A stretch of 64,000 bases of DNA, from positions 56,387-120,386 of the forward strand of contig DDRH01000003.1 of NCBI GenBank assembly GCA_002343075.1, given 5' to 3'. Position 1 is the first letter of the stretch, and each line of letters opens with the position of its first letter. A program made the translations under genes and the position numbers. Source of the DNA: Phycisphaerales bacterium UBA2421 (GTDB taxonomy: Bacteria; Planctomycetota; Phycisphaerae; Tepidisphaerales; Tepidisphaeraceae). Of the stretch, positions 45,518 to 54,372 are shown one piece after another. The notes beneath the pieces are model-generated. The model saw nothing but the letters and a program-made list of their open reading frames with translations, was not told the DNA's origin and did not search any database.

Positions 45518-45631
45518 CGGCGTATCTTAACGTGCTGGGCGAACGGACGTCAATGGAAATCGTCGTCAAGGTTGGGAGACGTTGGCCGCAACAGGTGCAG
45601 TCCTGTTTCCGAAGCTCCGATGGCGACCCGC

Positions 45632-46759
45632 TCACCTGCCCCCGCGCACCCGCTTCCGGTAGGCTGTCGGAGTGCCTCCTGATTCCTTCCTGAAAACCGT
45701 CGCAAATCTCGCCTGGCTGCTGAATCCACATTTCTCCGCGATCGTAGGCATGTCCATGCTCGTATCGCGCAACAACTGCATGGCGCGCTCAATGCGCACG
45801 CGGCGGATTTCGTCGAGCAGACTCCGGCCCATCTCTTCCCGAAAACGGCGTTCCAGCGTTCTTCGTCCCGCGGCGACTTCTTCCAACACATCTTCGACGC
45901 CAATGGGCCGGGCCGCATTCTCGCGAATGAAGCGCGCCGCGGCGGCGACGGTTTCGTCTTCTATCACAAGCACGTCGGTCGAGTGGCGCGTGACGATGCC
46001 TTCGGGCTGGATCAGGTGCGGCTCGGGAGAGATGCGCCCGCCTTGCATCAACTCTGCAAGGATTCTGCCCGCTTCATAACCAACTGAAAATGCCGCGGGC
46101 TTAATGCTGGATAGACTCGGGCGAACCATGTCCACAAGCATGAGATCATTGTCGCAACCAAGCACTGCGACATTCTCGGGCACGCGCAATCCGGCATTGC
46201 GGCAGGCATCGACCGCATGCCACGCATAGCGGTCGTTTGCCGCCATGATCGCTGCCGGAACCGGAACCGTGGTGATCCAATCGACGGGCACATCATCGGC
46301 GACGTGTACCTTGAAGCACTCGTGCCCGGCTTCGCGCGCGGCTATCTCAAACCCATGCTCGCGCGTGCGCGACCACGCGGCGGTCGGATGGCCGCAAAAG
46401 CCGAAGTTGCGAAACCCACGGTCGCGAAAATAGTCGTAGCCCAGCCGGCCAATGGCTACGTCATCCGGGAGAACGCTTGGGAGATGTAGATGCGTCAATA
46501 CGTTGTAGTCGAGCGTGTGCGCCACATTCAGCACAGGCACCCCAGCCCGCCGAAACGGCCTAATCGACCGCTGGTCGTGGATCATTGCCACGATACCATC
46601 CACCGCCTTGGGGCTCACCGCTTTCTTTCGTTCGATCGAGTACATCGGGGGCATTACAAACTCCCAGTTACCCGCCCGATTTGCATACTGCATGATGCCG
46701 CGCAAGACGTCCCTGCCGTAGGCGCCGACCATGTCGAGTTGGATGCCGATTCGAAGCAT
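45632..46759 (-). CDS. XylR-type AraC-family transcriptional regulator
   Basis: The 375-residue protein has a periplasmic-binding-like sensor domain (residues about 1-265, with AAIMAANDRYAWHAVDAC and VAVLGCDNDLMLVDMVRPSL) and a C-terminal AraC double HTH (RPIGVEDVLEEVAAGRRTLE, then MPTIAEKCGFSSQARFATVF). This architecture is that of E. coli XylR, which senses xylose. The sugar here is unknown. ATG 46759 is the natural start of the sensor domain. It lies at the head of the regulator and glycosidase cluster and 227 bases from the divergent PEP-CTERM gene. Confidence 0.92.
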   Translation of the reverse strand: MLRIGIQLDMVGAYGRDVLRGIMQYANRAGNWEFVMPPMYSIERKKAVSPKAVDGIVAMIHDQRSIRPFRRAGVPVLNVAHTLDYNVLTHLHLPSVLPDDVAIGRLGYDYFRDRGFRNFGFCGHPTAAWSRTREHGFEIAAREAGHECFKVHVADDVPVDWITTVPVPAAIMAANDRYAWHAVDACRNAGLRVPENVAVLGCDNDLMLVDMVRPSLSSIKPAAFSVGYEAGRILAELMQGGRISPEPHLIQPEGIVTRHSTDVLVIEDETVAAAARFIRENAARPIGVEDVLEEVAAGRRTLERRFREEMGRSLLDEIRRVRIERAMQLLRDTSMDMPTIAEKCGFSSQARFATVFRKESGGTPTAYRKRVRGGR

Positions 46760-46782
46760 GACGAGCCTAACATACCACTTGT

Positions 46783-46805
46783 CGCAAAAGAAAAAAGGTT
46801 TTGCG
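46783..46805. promoter_or_regulatory. Inverted repeat between the XylR-type gene and the PEP-CTERM gene
   Basis: CGCAAAA (46783-46789) and TTTTGCG (46799-46805) are perfect complements 9 bases apart, 24 bases upstream of the XylR-type start. A site for either neighbouring regulator is possible. The same TTTTGCG half-site occurs in the DUF4394 upstream region (40231-40237). Confidence 0.4.
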
Positions 46806-46893
46806 CGAAATTGCATGGCAATGAAGTGGTGCGTTGGACATACTCCTCAACGTCAGCGGAGGTTGGCCGGGAGGGTAATTCCGGCCAGATCAA

Positions 46894-46923
46894 GTATCGA
46901 ATCGTTCGACAACCTGTATCGAA
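46894..46923 (+). promoter_or_regulatory. Direct repeat GTATCGAA with 22-base period, candidate XylR-type site
   Basis: GTATCGAA occurs at 46894-46901 and 46916-46923, exactly 22 bases apart, about two helical turns. AraC/XylR proteins bind direct half-sites with about 21-base periodicity. The repeat lies 64-93 bases upstream of the PEP-CTERM start at 46987 and between it and the divergent XylR-type gene. Confidence 0.45.
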
Positions 46924-46986
46924 GTCGCGGCTCGTGGCCGGGCTTCCCTGCGCTACATGTCATTTACTCCTTTCGGAGGATCAGGA

Positions 46987-47631
46987 ATGCGCACGTCTCT
47001 CTCTAAGGCGATTGCCCTGCTCGCAGGTGCTTCGCTCATCGGTTTGTGCTCGGCAGTCGCCTCGGCACAAAATTTGTTTGCCAACGCCAGCTTCGAAGAC
47101 CCGATTACCTCGGACGGCCCGCCGTTCGTTGGCTTCTGGGAAGGCTTCAGCGGCGGCGGCGCTTTTTCAGTGAACGGCGGCCAGATGCCCCGCACGGGCA
47201 ACCTGCATGCCCGTTTCGGCATCGATAACACCGTGAACACCTTTGCCGGTGCCTTCCAGGATGTCCCGGGGCTGGTGCCCGGTTCGGGTGTCACCTTCAG
47301 CGGTTGGCATGCGACTCCCTCCAGCCCGCTTGATGTAGGTGTCGAGATTCGCATCGAGTGGCGCGATTCGGTTGCCAATACCGAAGTCGCCCGCACCCCC
47401 AACCTGACCGTCGCCCCAGGCGCGAGCTATTCGCAGTTCAATCTGGATGCGATCGTTCCCGCTGGCGCGGATTCGGCTCGTGCCGTCTACGCGATCCAGA
47501 GTTTCACGACCAACCCGCTCGGCAACGGCGAAGTGTACCTTGACGATGTCTCGTTTGTTGTACCCGAGCCAACTTCACTGGCGTTCCTCGCGACCGCCGG
47601 GCTGATGGTGGCTCGCCGTCGTCGTGCATAA
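46987..47631 (+). CDS. PEP-CTERM protein, probable carbohydrate-binding or matrix protein
   Basis: The 214-residue exported protein has a signal peptide (LSKAIALLAGASLIGLCSAV, cleaved after ASAQ) and a beta-sandwich of about 160 residues with carbohydrate-binding-module-like features: NASFEDP at the start, FSGWHATPSS, YLDDVSFV at the end. The tail VPEPTSLAF plus a helix and ARRRRA is a PEP-CTERM signal. CGGAGGA lies upstream of ATG 46987. NxSFE..LDDVSF modules often bind polysaccharide. It precedes the pseudopilin gene and is near the XylR-type regulator, suggesting a role in glycan capture. Confidence 0.85.
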   Translation: MRTSLSKAIALLAGASLIGLCSAVASAQNLFANASFEDPITSDGPPFVGFWEGFSGGGAFSVNGGQMPRTGNLHARFGIDNTVNTFAGAFQDVPGLVPGSGVTFSGWHATPSSPLDVGVEIRIEWRDSVANTEVARTPNLTVAPGASYSQFNLDAIVPAGADSARAVYAIQSFTTNPLGNGEVYLDDVSFVVPEPTSLAFLATAGLMVARRRRA

Positions 47632-47650
47632 GTGTTTGTAAGTGATGAAG

Positions 47651-47670
47651 TGCCGGCTTCAGCGCCGGCA
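47651..47670 (+). terminator. Hairpin between the PEP-CTERM and pseudopilin genes
   Basis: TGCCGGC (47651-47657) and GCCGGCA (47664-47670) form a perfect 7-base stem with a 6-base loop, 19 bases after the stop. TTTT occurs 17 bases later, so it is more likely an mRNA-processing or partial terminator element than a strong stop. Confidence 0.4.
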
Positions 47671-47703
47671 GCGGGACGGCCTAACCTTTTGATGGAGCTT
47701 GCA

Positions 47704-48585
47704 ATGAATAAAGCGAACCACATTCAAGGGACCACGAAAGTTCGCAAAGCGTTTACGCTTGTGGAACTACTCGTGGTGATCGGGATCATCGCGGTCCTGA
47801 TCGGCATCCTGCTGCCGACGCTGGGTCGGGCCAAGGCGCAGGCGACAACAGTCGCCTGCATGGCCAACCTGCGCAGCATCGGCCAGGCGGTGCAGTTGTA
47901 TACGGGCATTCACAAGGGTGCGCTTCCTTACGGGTACTGGGACGGCATCGGAAGCCCTGATGGGAACACCGTAAACGGAGGCAGCAGTGCCACCGACTGG
48001 CAATTGCTCCTATTGAGTATCGCTTTGGGTAAAGGTGGTTCGACCTACGGCGATCAAGCAGGCTCCGAGACTTCTAAGCTGCAAGAGGCGTTCGCCTGCC
48101 CCGCGGCCTTCGCCGACTCTGGCAACGCCGCTGGAAACTTTGACCGCAAACTGCACTACTCGTCGCATCCGCGCCTCATGCCCAACCTTGACGACACCGA
48201 TCGCGCCGTAGCCCCGCCGAGGCCGCTCCTCAAGGGCTGGAAGATATCCAAGATCCGGCGCTCGACCGAAATCGCGTTGATCTTTGACGGTTCCCAGGAT
48301 TTTGGCACCAACCGTGGCAACGCGTACGCCGTCGGCAACGGCATCGATGACGGCGGACTGTACGCCCGCAGCTTTCTTCTTGCTCGCCCGACCGTGAATC
48401 TTGGCGAGTCCATCAAGACCGACAATCGAGACTTCTCCGTCGGCCCCCGCGCCGATATCCGCTGGCGACATGGGAAGAACAATACAGCCAACGTGCTGTT
48501 CGCTGACGGTCACGCGGAAAGCCGCGCTCTGACTCGCGCGAACGCATCTGACCTCCTGCTCCGAAATGTTTGTGTCGACCAATAA
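47704..48585 (+). CDS. Prepilin-like protein with H-X9-DG motif (type II secretion-like pseudopilin)
   Basis: The 293-residue product has the prepilin cleavage site and helix AFTLVELLVVIGIIAVLIGI followed by LLPTLGRAK, and a globular domain with CMANLRSIGQAVQLY. Near the C-terminus RHGKNNTANVLFADGH is the H-X9-DG motif that marks a large planctomycete family of prepilin-type proteins (DUF1559 relatives). The Glu after the cleavage site is present. GGAG lies upstream of ATG 47704. Position between a PEP-CTERM gene and a phosphorylase-like gene suggests a role in the envelope handling of glycan. Its partners (an ATPase and a platform protein) are not in this window. Confidence 0.9.
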   Translation: MNKANHIQGTTKVRKAFTLVELLVVIGIIAVLIGILLPTLGRAKAQATTVACMANLRSIGQAVQLYTGIHKGALPYGYWDGIGSPDGNTVNGGSSATDWQLLLLSIALGKGGSTYGDQAGSETSKLQEAFACPAAFADSGNAAGNFDRKLHYSSHPRLMPNLDDTDRAVAPPRPLLKGWKISKIRRSTEIALIFDGSQDFGTNRGNAYAVGNGIDDGGLYARSFLLARPTVNLGESIKTDNRDFSVGPRADIRWRHGKNNTANVLFADGHAESRALTRANASDLLLRNVCVDQ

Positions 48586-48642
48586 GCTTCATTCGCGAGC
48601 GGTCTCTTACAGAAGCCGATCACCGGCATTACCTCCTCAATC

Positions 48643-51600
48643 TTGAGCGCACACGTGGTCAATTCCGATCAAACGACACTCACGCGGGAAGCTGTTGAGC
48701 CGGTCATCCGGGCAATCAGCAAAACGCCGTCGCCGAAAGAGGGCTTCACCACGCTCGCGGGCCGCGAGATGTACTGCATCCCGCAGTTCGATGCGATGCC
48801 TCCCTTCCTAATGAGCATAGCCAGCGATAGTGACTTGTGGATGTACGTCAGCAGTACCGGCGCGCTCACCTGTGGGCGGCGCAGCCCCGAGATGTGCCTG
48901 TTTCCTTATGAAACCGACGACCGACTGCACCACCTTCGCGGCATCACCGGACCGATTACGCTCATTCGTGAGGATGATGCGACAGAGGTTTGGGAACCTT
49001 TTGCCGGTCTGATCGATTCGACAATCGTGTCGCGCAATCTTTACAAGAGCACCATCGGCAATGAAGTGGTGTTTGAAGAAACACATCATGGCCTCGGGCT
49101 GACTTTCAGGTATGGCTGGCAAAACTGTGATGCGTTTGGATTCGTCCGCACCGCGACCCTCATCAACCACTCGGCTCATCGTTCGCGCAGTTTCGAGATG
49201 ATTGACGGCTTGCTGAATGTGATGCCCCCGGGCGTGCAGCTTGGCGTGCAGCAGGGTTCGAGTTGTCTCGCCGATGCTTACAAGGTTTGCGAGCTTGATC
49301 GTGCGACCAAGCTCGGCGTTTTCTCGCTGAATTCGCTTGTCACCGACCGCGCCGAACCCGCGGAGAGCCTGCGTGCGAACCTGGTCTGGTGCCGGGGACT
49401 CAGCCCGTTTCGAGCGACACTGAGCGCGGGGAGTATCGAGTCATTTCGCCGTGGCCGACCCGTGGCCGCCGAGTGCAAACTGCGCGGCCAGCGGGGCAGT
49501 TACCTGGTTAGCGCGGCGATTGAGCTGAAACCGGGGCAGGCTCTAAGCTGGGATATCGTGGCCGACGTCGGTCGCACGCAACAGCAGGTGAGTAAAGCAC
49601 TTAAGATGCTTGAATCGGATGCAAGTCCGATCCCGATGCTGCGAGAATCGCTCGAATCATCGCGCGACAATCTCGCGCGCATCGTCGCCGCAAACGACGG
49701 CTTACAGGCAACCGCCGACGCAAAGATGTCGGTGCACCACTTTGCCAACGTACTGTTCAATACCATGCGCGGCGGCGCGTTTGCCGATGGCGGAAAGATT
49801 CGCCGGGCCGATTTCATTCGCTCGGTCCAGACTCGTAACAAGCCGGTGGCTTCAAAGTACGTAGCTTTGCTCGCGCAACTGCCCGAGCAAGTCTCGCCCG
49901 CGCAGCTGATTGAACAGCTCCGCCGCGCATGCGACCCGAGCCTGCTGAGGCTCGGCTATGAATATCTCCCCGTAACCTTCGGCCGGCGTCACGGCGACCC
50001 AAGCCGACCATGGAACTCTTTTAACATCCAATTGCGCGACGAAAATGGCTCTCAGGTCATCGCATATCAGGGCAATTGGCGGGACATCTTCCAGAATTGG
50101 GAAGCCCTGTGTACGAGCTTTCCAGAATACATCACAAGCATCATCGCCAAGTTTGTCAGCGCCTCAACTGCAGACGGATTCAACCCCTATCGGGTTACCC
50201 ATGAGGGGATTGACTGGGAAGTGCCCGAGCCAAATCACCCCTGGTCAAACATCGGATATTGGGGCGACCATCAGATTGTCTACCTCACCCGGCTGCTCGA
50301 GCTTTCCGAGCGATTTCAGCCGGGGACGCTTGCGGAATTGCTTGCGTCGCCGAACTTCTCCTATGCATCGGTTCCGTATCGCATCAAACCCTTTGCAAAC
50401 ACGGTGAACGACTGCCGTAACACGATCGAGTTTGAAGCCGGCCTGCATCGCAGGATTGAGGCCGAATCGAAGGAAATGGGAACCGACGCGAAACTGCTGC
50501 GCGGAGTTGACGGCGCGGTGTTGCATGTGTCGCTGATGGAGAAGCTTCTTGTCCCGGTACTGGCAAAGATGGGCAGCTTTGTCATCGGCGGGGGCATCTG
50601 GATGCACACCCAGCGGCCCGAGTGGAATGATGCCAACAACGCCCTCGCCGGATACGGTTTATCGGTGGTTACCCTCTGCTACATGCAGAGGCACGTTCAG
50701 CTCATCCGTCGGGTGCTGGAGTCAACAAGTCTGCCGACGCATGCGATATCGTGCGAGGTTGCCAACTGGCTGCGCTCGACGCTAGGCGTGCTGCAGCGGA
50801 ACCTCGGCCTGACCAACACCGATTCAGTTGACCCCGCTGCTCGCATGACGCTTTTGAGCCAGCTGGGGGGTGTCTCGTGCGACTATCGCCGACAGCTTTA
50901 TCAAACCGGGATTGGCCAGCCGGTGCCGGTTTCGGCTGTTGAACTGCGTGACCTGCTGGCGCTCTGCGAAACTTTCATCGCTCACACCATCCGGTTGAAT
51001 GAGCGGCCCGACGGGCTGTTTCACTCGTATAATCTCATTCACTTTTCCGAAGATAAGAAGACCGCCCGTGTTCGCCACCTGCCCCTGATGCTCGAAGGGC
51101 AGGTTGCGGCGATTAGTTCCGGCCTGCTCACGCCCGAGCGGATTGTGAATATGGTGGAATCGCTATACACCAGCGAGCTGTATCGCGCCGACCAGCACAG
51201 CTTCACGCTTTACCCCGACCGCTCGACCAAGAGCTTTCTCGAAAAGAACATTGCCAGGGGCGAGGATGTGTCGCGCATCAGGCTGTTGCGCAGCATGCTG
51301 GCCTGCGGCGATTTCCGTGTTGTTGCCCTGGACGGGACCGGGCGCGTGCGTTTTCATGCCGATTTAAGCAACGATGCGGCCCTGCAGCGGCGGTTGGATG
51401 AGGTCGCAAGAGATCCGGCCTGGCATGATGCCGTCGCCGCCGACCGCACTGCTGTCTCGGACCTGTACGAGTCGGTTTTCGAGCATCATTCATTCACCGG
51501 GCGTTCGGGGTCGATGTTCGGCTATGAAGGGCTTGGCAGCATCTACTGGCACATGGTCGCCAAGCTGGTCGTGGCGGTGCAGGAAGTTTGCATCGCAGCG

Positions 51601-52245
51601 GAGCGCGCGGGTAAGCCCCAGGCGCTGCTCGGCCGATTGCATGCGTGTTACGACCGAGTCCGCAGCGGGCTTGGGTTTAACAAAAGCGCCCGCGATTACG
51701 GGGCATTCCCAACCGACCCGTACTCCCACACGCCCGCCCACGCCGGCGCCCGCCAGCCGGGCATGACGGGGCAGGTGAAAGAAGAAATCATCAGCCGAAT
51801 GGGCGAGTTTGGTGTGCGGATCGAGCAGGGTCAGATTCGATTCTCGCCGACCATGCTGCACGCAGCGGAGTTTTCGCAGTCACCTTCGCAGTTTCGCTAC
51901 TACCCCCTGAATCAATCGCGCGCATCCATTGATCTGCCTTCGGGCGCGCTGGCGTTCACATTCTGCCAGGTGCCGGTGGTCTACCAGACTGCACAGAACG
52001 CGGGCATCGTTCTAACGCGTGATGACGGTGAACGGGTGGCTATCGACGGCGACCAATTGAGCGCCCGCGACAGCAGCGAAATCTTCAATCGCTCGGGAAG
52101 AATCGTGCGCATCGATGTAGCCGTGATGGCGTCTCAGCTGCGCAACGGCGGGCAGAAACTGAACGGCGCGCCTTCGCCGATTCCCGTTGACATCAATGGT
52201 AACGGCTGCGGGTATGCCCATGGAGCAAAAACTTGTGTTGAATGA
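48643..52245 (+). CDS. 1200-residue GH94-like six-hairpin carbohydrate enzyme, probable phosphorylase
   Basis: The product has a beta-sandwich N-terminal half (MYVSSTGALTCGRRSPEMCL then FPYETDD, and VVFEETHHGLGLTFRYGW) and a long alpha-helical C-terminal half consistent with an (alpha/alpha)6 barrel. RPEWNDANNALAG (Asp663) resembles the DWND catalytic-acid segment of GH94 cellobiose phosphorylases. No signal peptide is evident, implying a cytosolic enzyme, as expected for phosphorolysis of oligosaccharides. TTG 48643 is the longest start; GTG 48655 is as likely. At 1200 residues it is longer than GH94 enzymes (about 800). The exact family was not identified, so the reaction is inferred. Confidence 0.6.
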   Translation: MSAHVVNSDQTTLTREAVEPVIRAISKTPSPKEGFTTLAGREMYCIPQFDAMPPFLMSIASDSDLWMYVSSTGALTCGRRSPEMCLFPYETDDRLHHLRGITGPITLIREDDATEVWEPFAGLIDSTIVSRNLYKSTIGNEVVFEETHHGLGLTFRYGWQNCDAFGFVRTATLINHSAHRSRSFEMIDGLLNVMPPGVQLGVQQGSSCLADAYKVCELDRATKLGVFSLNSLVTDRAEPAESLRANLVWCRGLSPFRATLSAGSIESFRRGRPVAAECKLRGQRGSYLVSAAIELKPGQALSWDIVADVGRTQQQVSKALKMLESDASPIPMLRESLESSRDNLARIVAANDGLQATADAKMSVHHFANVLFNTMRGGAFADGGKIRRADFIRSVQTRNKPVASKYVALLAQLPEQVSPAQLIEQLRRACDPSLLRLGYEYLPVTFGRRHGDPSRPWNSFNIQLRDENGSQVIAYQGNWRDIFQNWEALCTSFPEYITSIIAKFVSASTADGFNPYRVTHEGIDWEVPEPNHPWSNIGYWGDHQIVYLTRLLELSERFQPGTLAELLASPNFSYASVPYRIKPFANTVNDCRNTIEFEAGLHRRIEAESKEMGTDAKLLRGVDGAVLHVSLMEKLLVPVLAKMGSFVIGGGIWMHTQRPEWNDANNALAGYGLSVVTLCYMQRHVQLIRRVLESTSLPTHAISCEVANWLRSTLGVLQRNLGLTNTDSVDPAARMTLLSQLGGVSCDYRRQLYQTGIGQPVPVSAVELRDLLALCETFIAHTIRLNERPDGLFHSYNLIHFSEDKKTARVRHLPLMLEGQVAAISSGLLTPERIVNMVESLYTSELYRADQHSFTLYPDRSTKSFLEKNIARGEDVSRIRLLRSMLACGDFRVVALDGTGRVRFHADLSNDAALQRRLDEVARDPAWHDAVAADRTAVSDLYESVFEHHSFTGRSGSMFGYEGLGSIYWHMVAKLVVAVQEVCIAAERAGKPQALLGRLHACYDRVRSGLGFNKSARDYGAFPTDPYSHTPAHAGARQPGMTGQVKEEIISRMGEFGVRIEQGQIRFSPTMLHAAEFSQSPSQFRYYPLNQSRASIDLPSGALAFTFCQVPVVYQTAQNAGIVLTRDDGERVAIDGDQLSARDSSEIFNRSGRIVRIDVAVMASQLRNGGQKLNGAPSPIPVDINGNGCGYAHGAKTCVE

Positions 52246-52314
52246 ATCGAGTTGTTTTTAATGCCGCCGGCGGGAAGACGCGGAGTCGATCCGCCGGTGA
52301 AACTGGAGGAAATC

Positions 52315-54246
52315 ATGGATCGTCGTCTTGTTTTGGCCGCCTTGGCGGTTCCGTTCGTATCGACCGCAGCGCTCGCGGTAGATCCTGTCTTGGTTGACAA
52401 TTTTGCCAACGGCATTGTCACCGATACCGACACCATCCCGGGATATTGGATTCCACGGCTCTCTGGCGGCATCAGCACTGCCAACGAGGCAGGTGGTACG
52501 ATGCAGCTTACGGCAGGCGGGTCGCAGTTTCCTCACGGGCAGATTGCCGGGCCTGTCGATTCCAACATCAACTTCTTTCGTGCGCCGGTTGTTGTTGAAG
52601 GCTCGGGGCTGAACTTTACGTCGCCCACCAACAGCCTCAACAAGGGTATCTTCCGTATGTCGCTCATTTCACGGGCGTTGTTCGACGCCGCCCCAACCCC
52701 TCCTGCCCCCGCGGCGGGCATTGACGACTCGGAATACTGGGCCGATGACGCCTTTGCGCTCCGCATTGAGTCCGGCGGTAGCACTCCGGGCCAATACAGC
52801 GTTGCGATGGGTATCAAAGAAAACTATCCGATGCACAACACGGAGTACGATGGCTTCCAGTTGTTCAATCCCGGCAACAATTCCGGTGCAACGTTACCAG
52901 GTCCAGTCCGTTCATTCCGGCTTACCTACGGAGCAAAGTTCTGGGACCTTCGGCTAACCCACGATACCTCGCCCACCAATTCCACGCCGGTTACGGTGCA
53001 ATTCACCGGTGCGGTCGATCAGTTCCTGCTCAACTGGAAGGATCCTACCGATGCGGGAGCGCTCACGGGCAATTCTTCGGTTGTGTTGCAAACGCAGCTC
53101 AACAACTCCGCAGCGACCGAAGAGGCCACCGCTTCACTTAACTCGTTCACGGTCGGTCAGCTCCGTCAGGGGTGGCAGGGCGCGTCCGGCGGCATCTGGA
53201 GCGACCCGGCCAACTGGAGCGACGGAGACATCTTTCACGTCAATGGCGATAACACGATCTCGAGCGTGCCGAATTTCGTCGGGGCCAACGTGAAGTTCAC
53301 CAACGCCGCCGCCCCAACCGCGGTGACCATGGATGCCGACCAGACCGTTGGTGCAATTCTGTTTGACAGCGCGCAGCCGTACACCATTTCGCCTGACGGA
53401 TTGGGGCAAGGCACATTCCAGATGGCAACGCGTTACCTGTTTAACGAAGTGACCTCGCTGCAGGGCAATCACACAATCAACTCGCCGATCAATCTATACA
53501 ACGATCTCGTCGCCAGCGCCGCCGCGGGGGCGAATGTATCGATGACCGGGCAGGTGGTTGACCTGAGCCCAATCGGCACGCTCGGATTGACCAAGACGGG
53601 CCTGGGTTCGGTCGGCATGCTCAACCTGCGGCTGTTCAATGTCACAATCAACGAAGGCACGCTGCGAGTGCTGCCTGGCCCAACGAACAATTCTCCAGAT
53701 TCGGCCAGTTCAGTCTTCAACCTGGCGATCGCGGGCACCCCGTCGGCACCCGAGGGCCGTCTTGATCTGACCAACAACGCGCTGGTGCTCGATTACAGCG
53801 GTCCGTCAAACATTAACGAAGTACGCCAGTTGCTGCAGGCGGGCGCATCGGGCGGGAATGGCATCGGCTCATCGTCGGCCAACGCGCTGTTCCGGCTGGG
53901 CTACGCCGAGGGGTCGCTTCTCGGTGGCTCATTTGCGGGGCAATTCCTCGATGGTTCCACGGTCGTAATCGCGCTGCTGGTGGCTGGCGACGCCAACTTT
54001 TCCGGCGGTGTAAATCTTGACGATTTCACGGCTCTGGCAGCTTCGTTCGGCTCCAACGGTGCTGTCTGGACCAATGGCGACTTTAACTATGACGGCAGCG
54101 TCAACCTCGACGATTTCACCATTCTCGCGGCCAACTTTGGCCAGAGCGGTGGCGATATTGCACGGGGTGCGGTGCCCGAGCCGGCGAGCCTGGGCCTGAT
54201 CGCCGGTGCGATTGCGGCGTTGGCAGGGCGTCGGCGTCGGGCGTAA
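52315..54246 (+). CDS. Secreted PEP-CTERM protein with dockerin-like repeats
   Basis: The 643-residue protein has a signal peptide (RRLVLAALAVPFVSTAALAV). A lectin-like beta-sandwich follows (residues about 25-280, with GYWIPRLSGGIS and SLNKGIFRMSLIS), then a beta-strand-rich region (WSDPANWSDGD, VGAILFD). Two Ca-binding dockerin-like repeats come next: GDANFSGGVNLDDFTALAAS and GDFNYDGSVNLDDFTILAAN. The end is VPEPASLGL plus a helix and RRRRA, a PEP-CTERM signal. GGAGGA precedes the ATG. It is the paralogue of residues 281 to the end of the GH16 protein that follows. Likely surface-anchored glycan binding. Confidence 0.88.
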   Translation: MDRRLVLAALAVPFVSTAALAVDPVLVDNFANGIVTDTDTIPGYWIPRLSGGISTANEAGGTMQLTAGGSQFPHGQIAGPVDSNINFFRAPVVVEGSGLNFTSPTNSLNKGIFRMSLISRALFDAAPTPPAPAAGIDDSEYWADDAFALRIESGGSTPGQYSVAMGIKENYPMHNTEYDGFQLFNPGNNSGATLPGPVRSFRLTYGAKFWDLRLTHDTSPTNSTPVTVQFTGAVDQFLLNWKDPTDAGALTGNSSVVLQTQLNNSAATEEATASLNSFTVGQLRQGWQGASGGIWSDPANWSDGDIFHVNGDNTISSVPNFVGANVKFTNAAAPTAVTMDADQTVGAILFDSAQPYTISPDGLGQGTFQMATRYLFNEVTSLQGNHTINSPINLYNDLVASAAAGANVSMTGQVVDLSPIGTLGLTKTGLGSVGMLNLRLFNVTINEGTLRVLPGPTNNSPDSASSVFNLAIAGTPSAPEGRLDLTNNALVLDYSGPSNINEVRQLLQAGASGGNGIGSSSANALFRLGYAEGSLLGGSFAGQFLDGSTVVIALLVAGDANFSGGVNLDDFTALAASFGSNGAVWTNGDFNYDGSVNLDDFTILAANFGQSGGDIARGAVPEPASLGLIAGAIAALAGRRRRA

Positions 54247-54269
54247 CGATTAGTGCGTGTTCCTCCGCA

Positions 54270-54312
54270 CGCGGCGGCCTGGACCATCCGGGCCGCCGCG
54301 TCTTTGTGTTTT
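54270..54312 (+). terminator. Terminator after the first dockerin-like gene
   Basis: CGCGGCGGCC (54270-54279) pairs perfectly with GGCCGCCGCG (54291-54300) over an 11-base loop, followed by TCTTTGTGTTTT. This is the strongest intrinsic terminator in the window and separates the two paralogous genes. Confidence 0.75.
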
Positions 54313-54372
54313 CTGGCAAAACTGCCCGGTCTCCGCGGACTATCCGCAGACCCGTGCGTAGAATGGATCACG

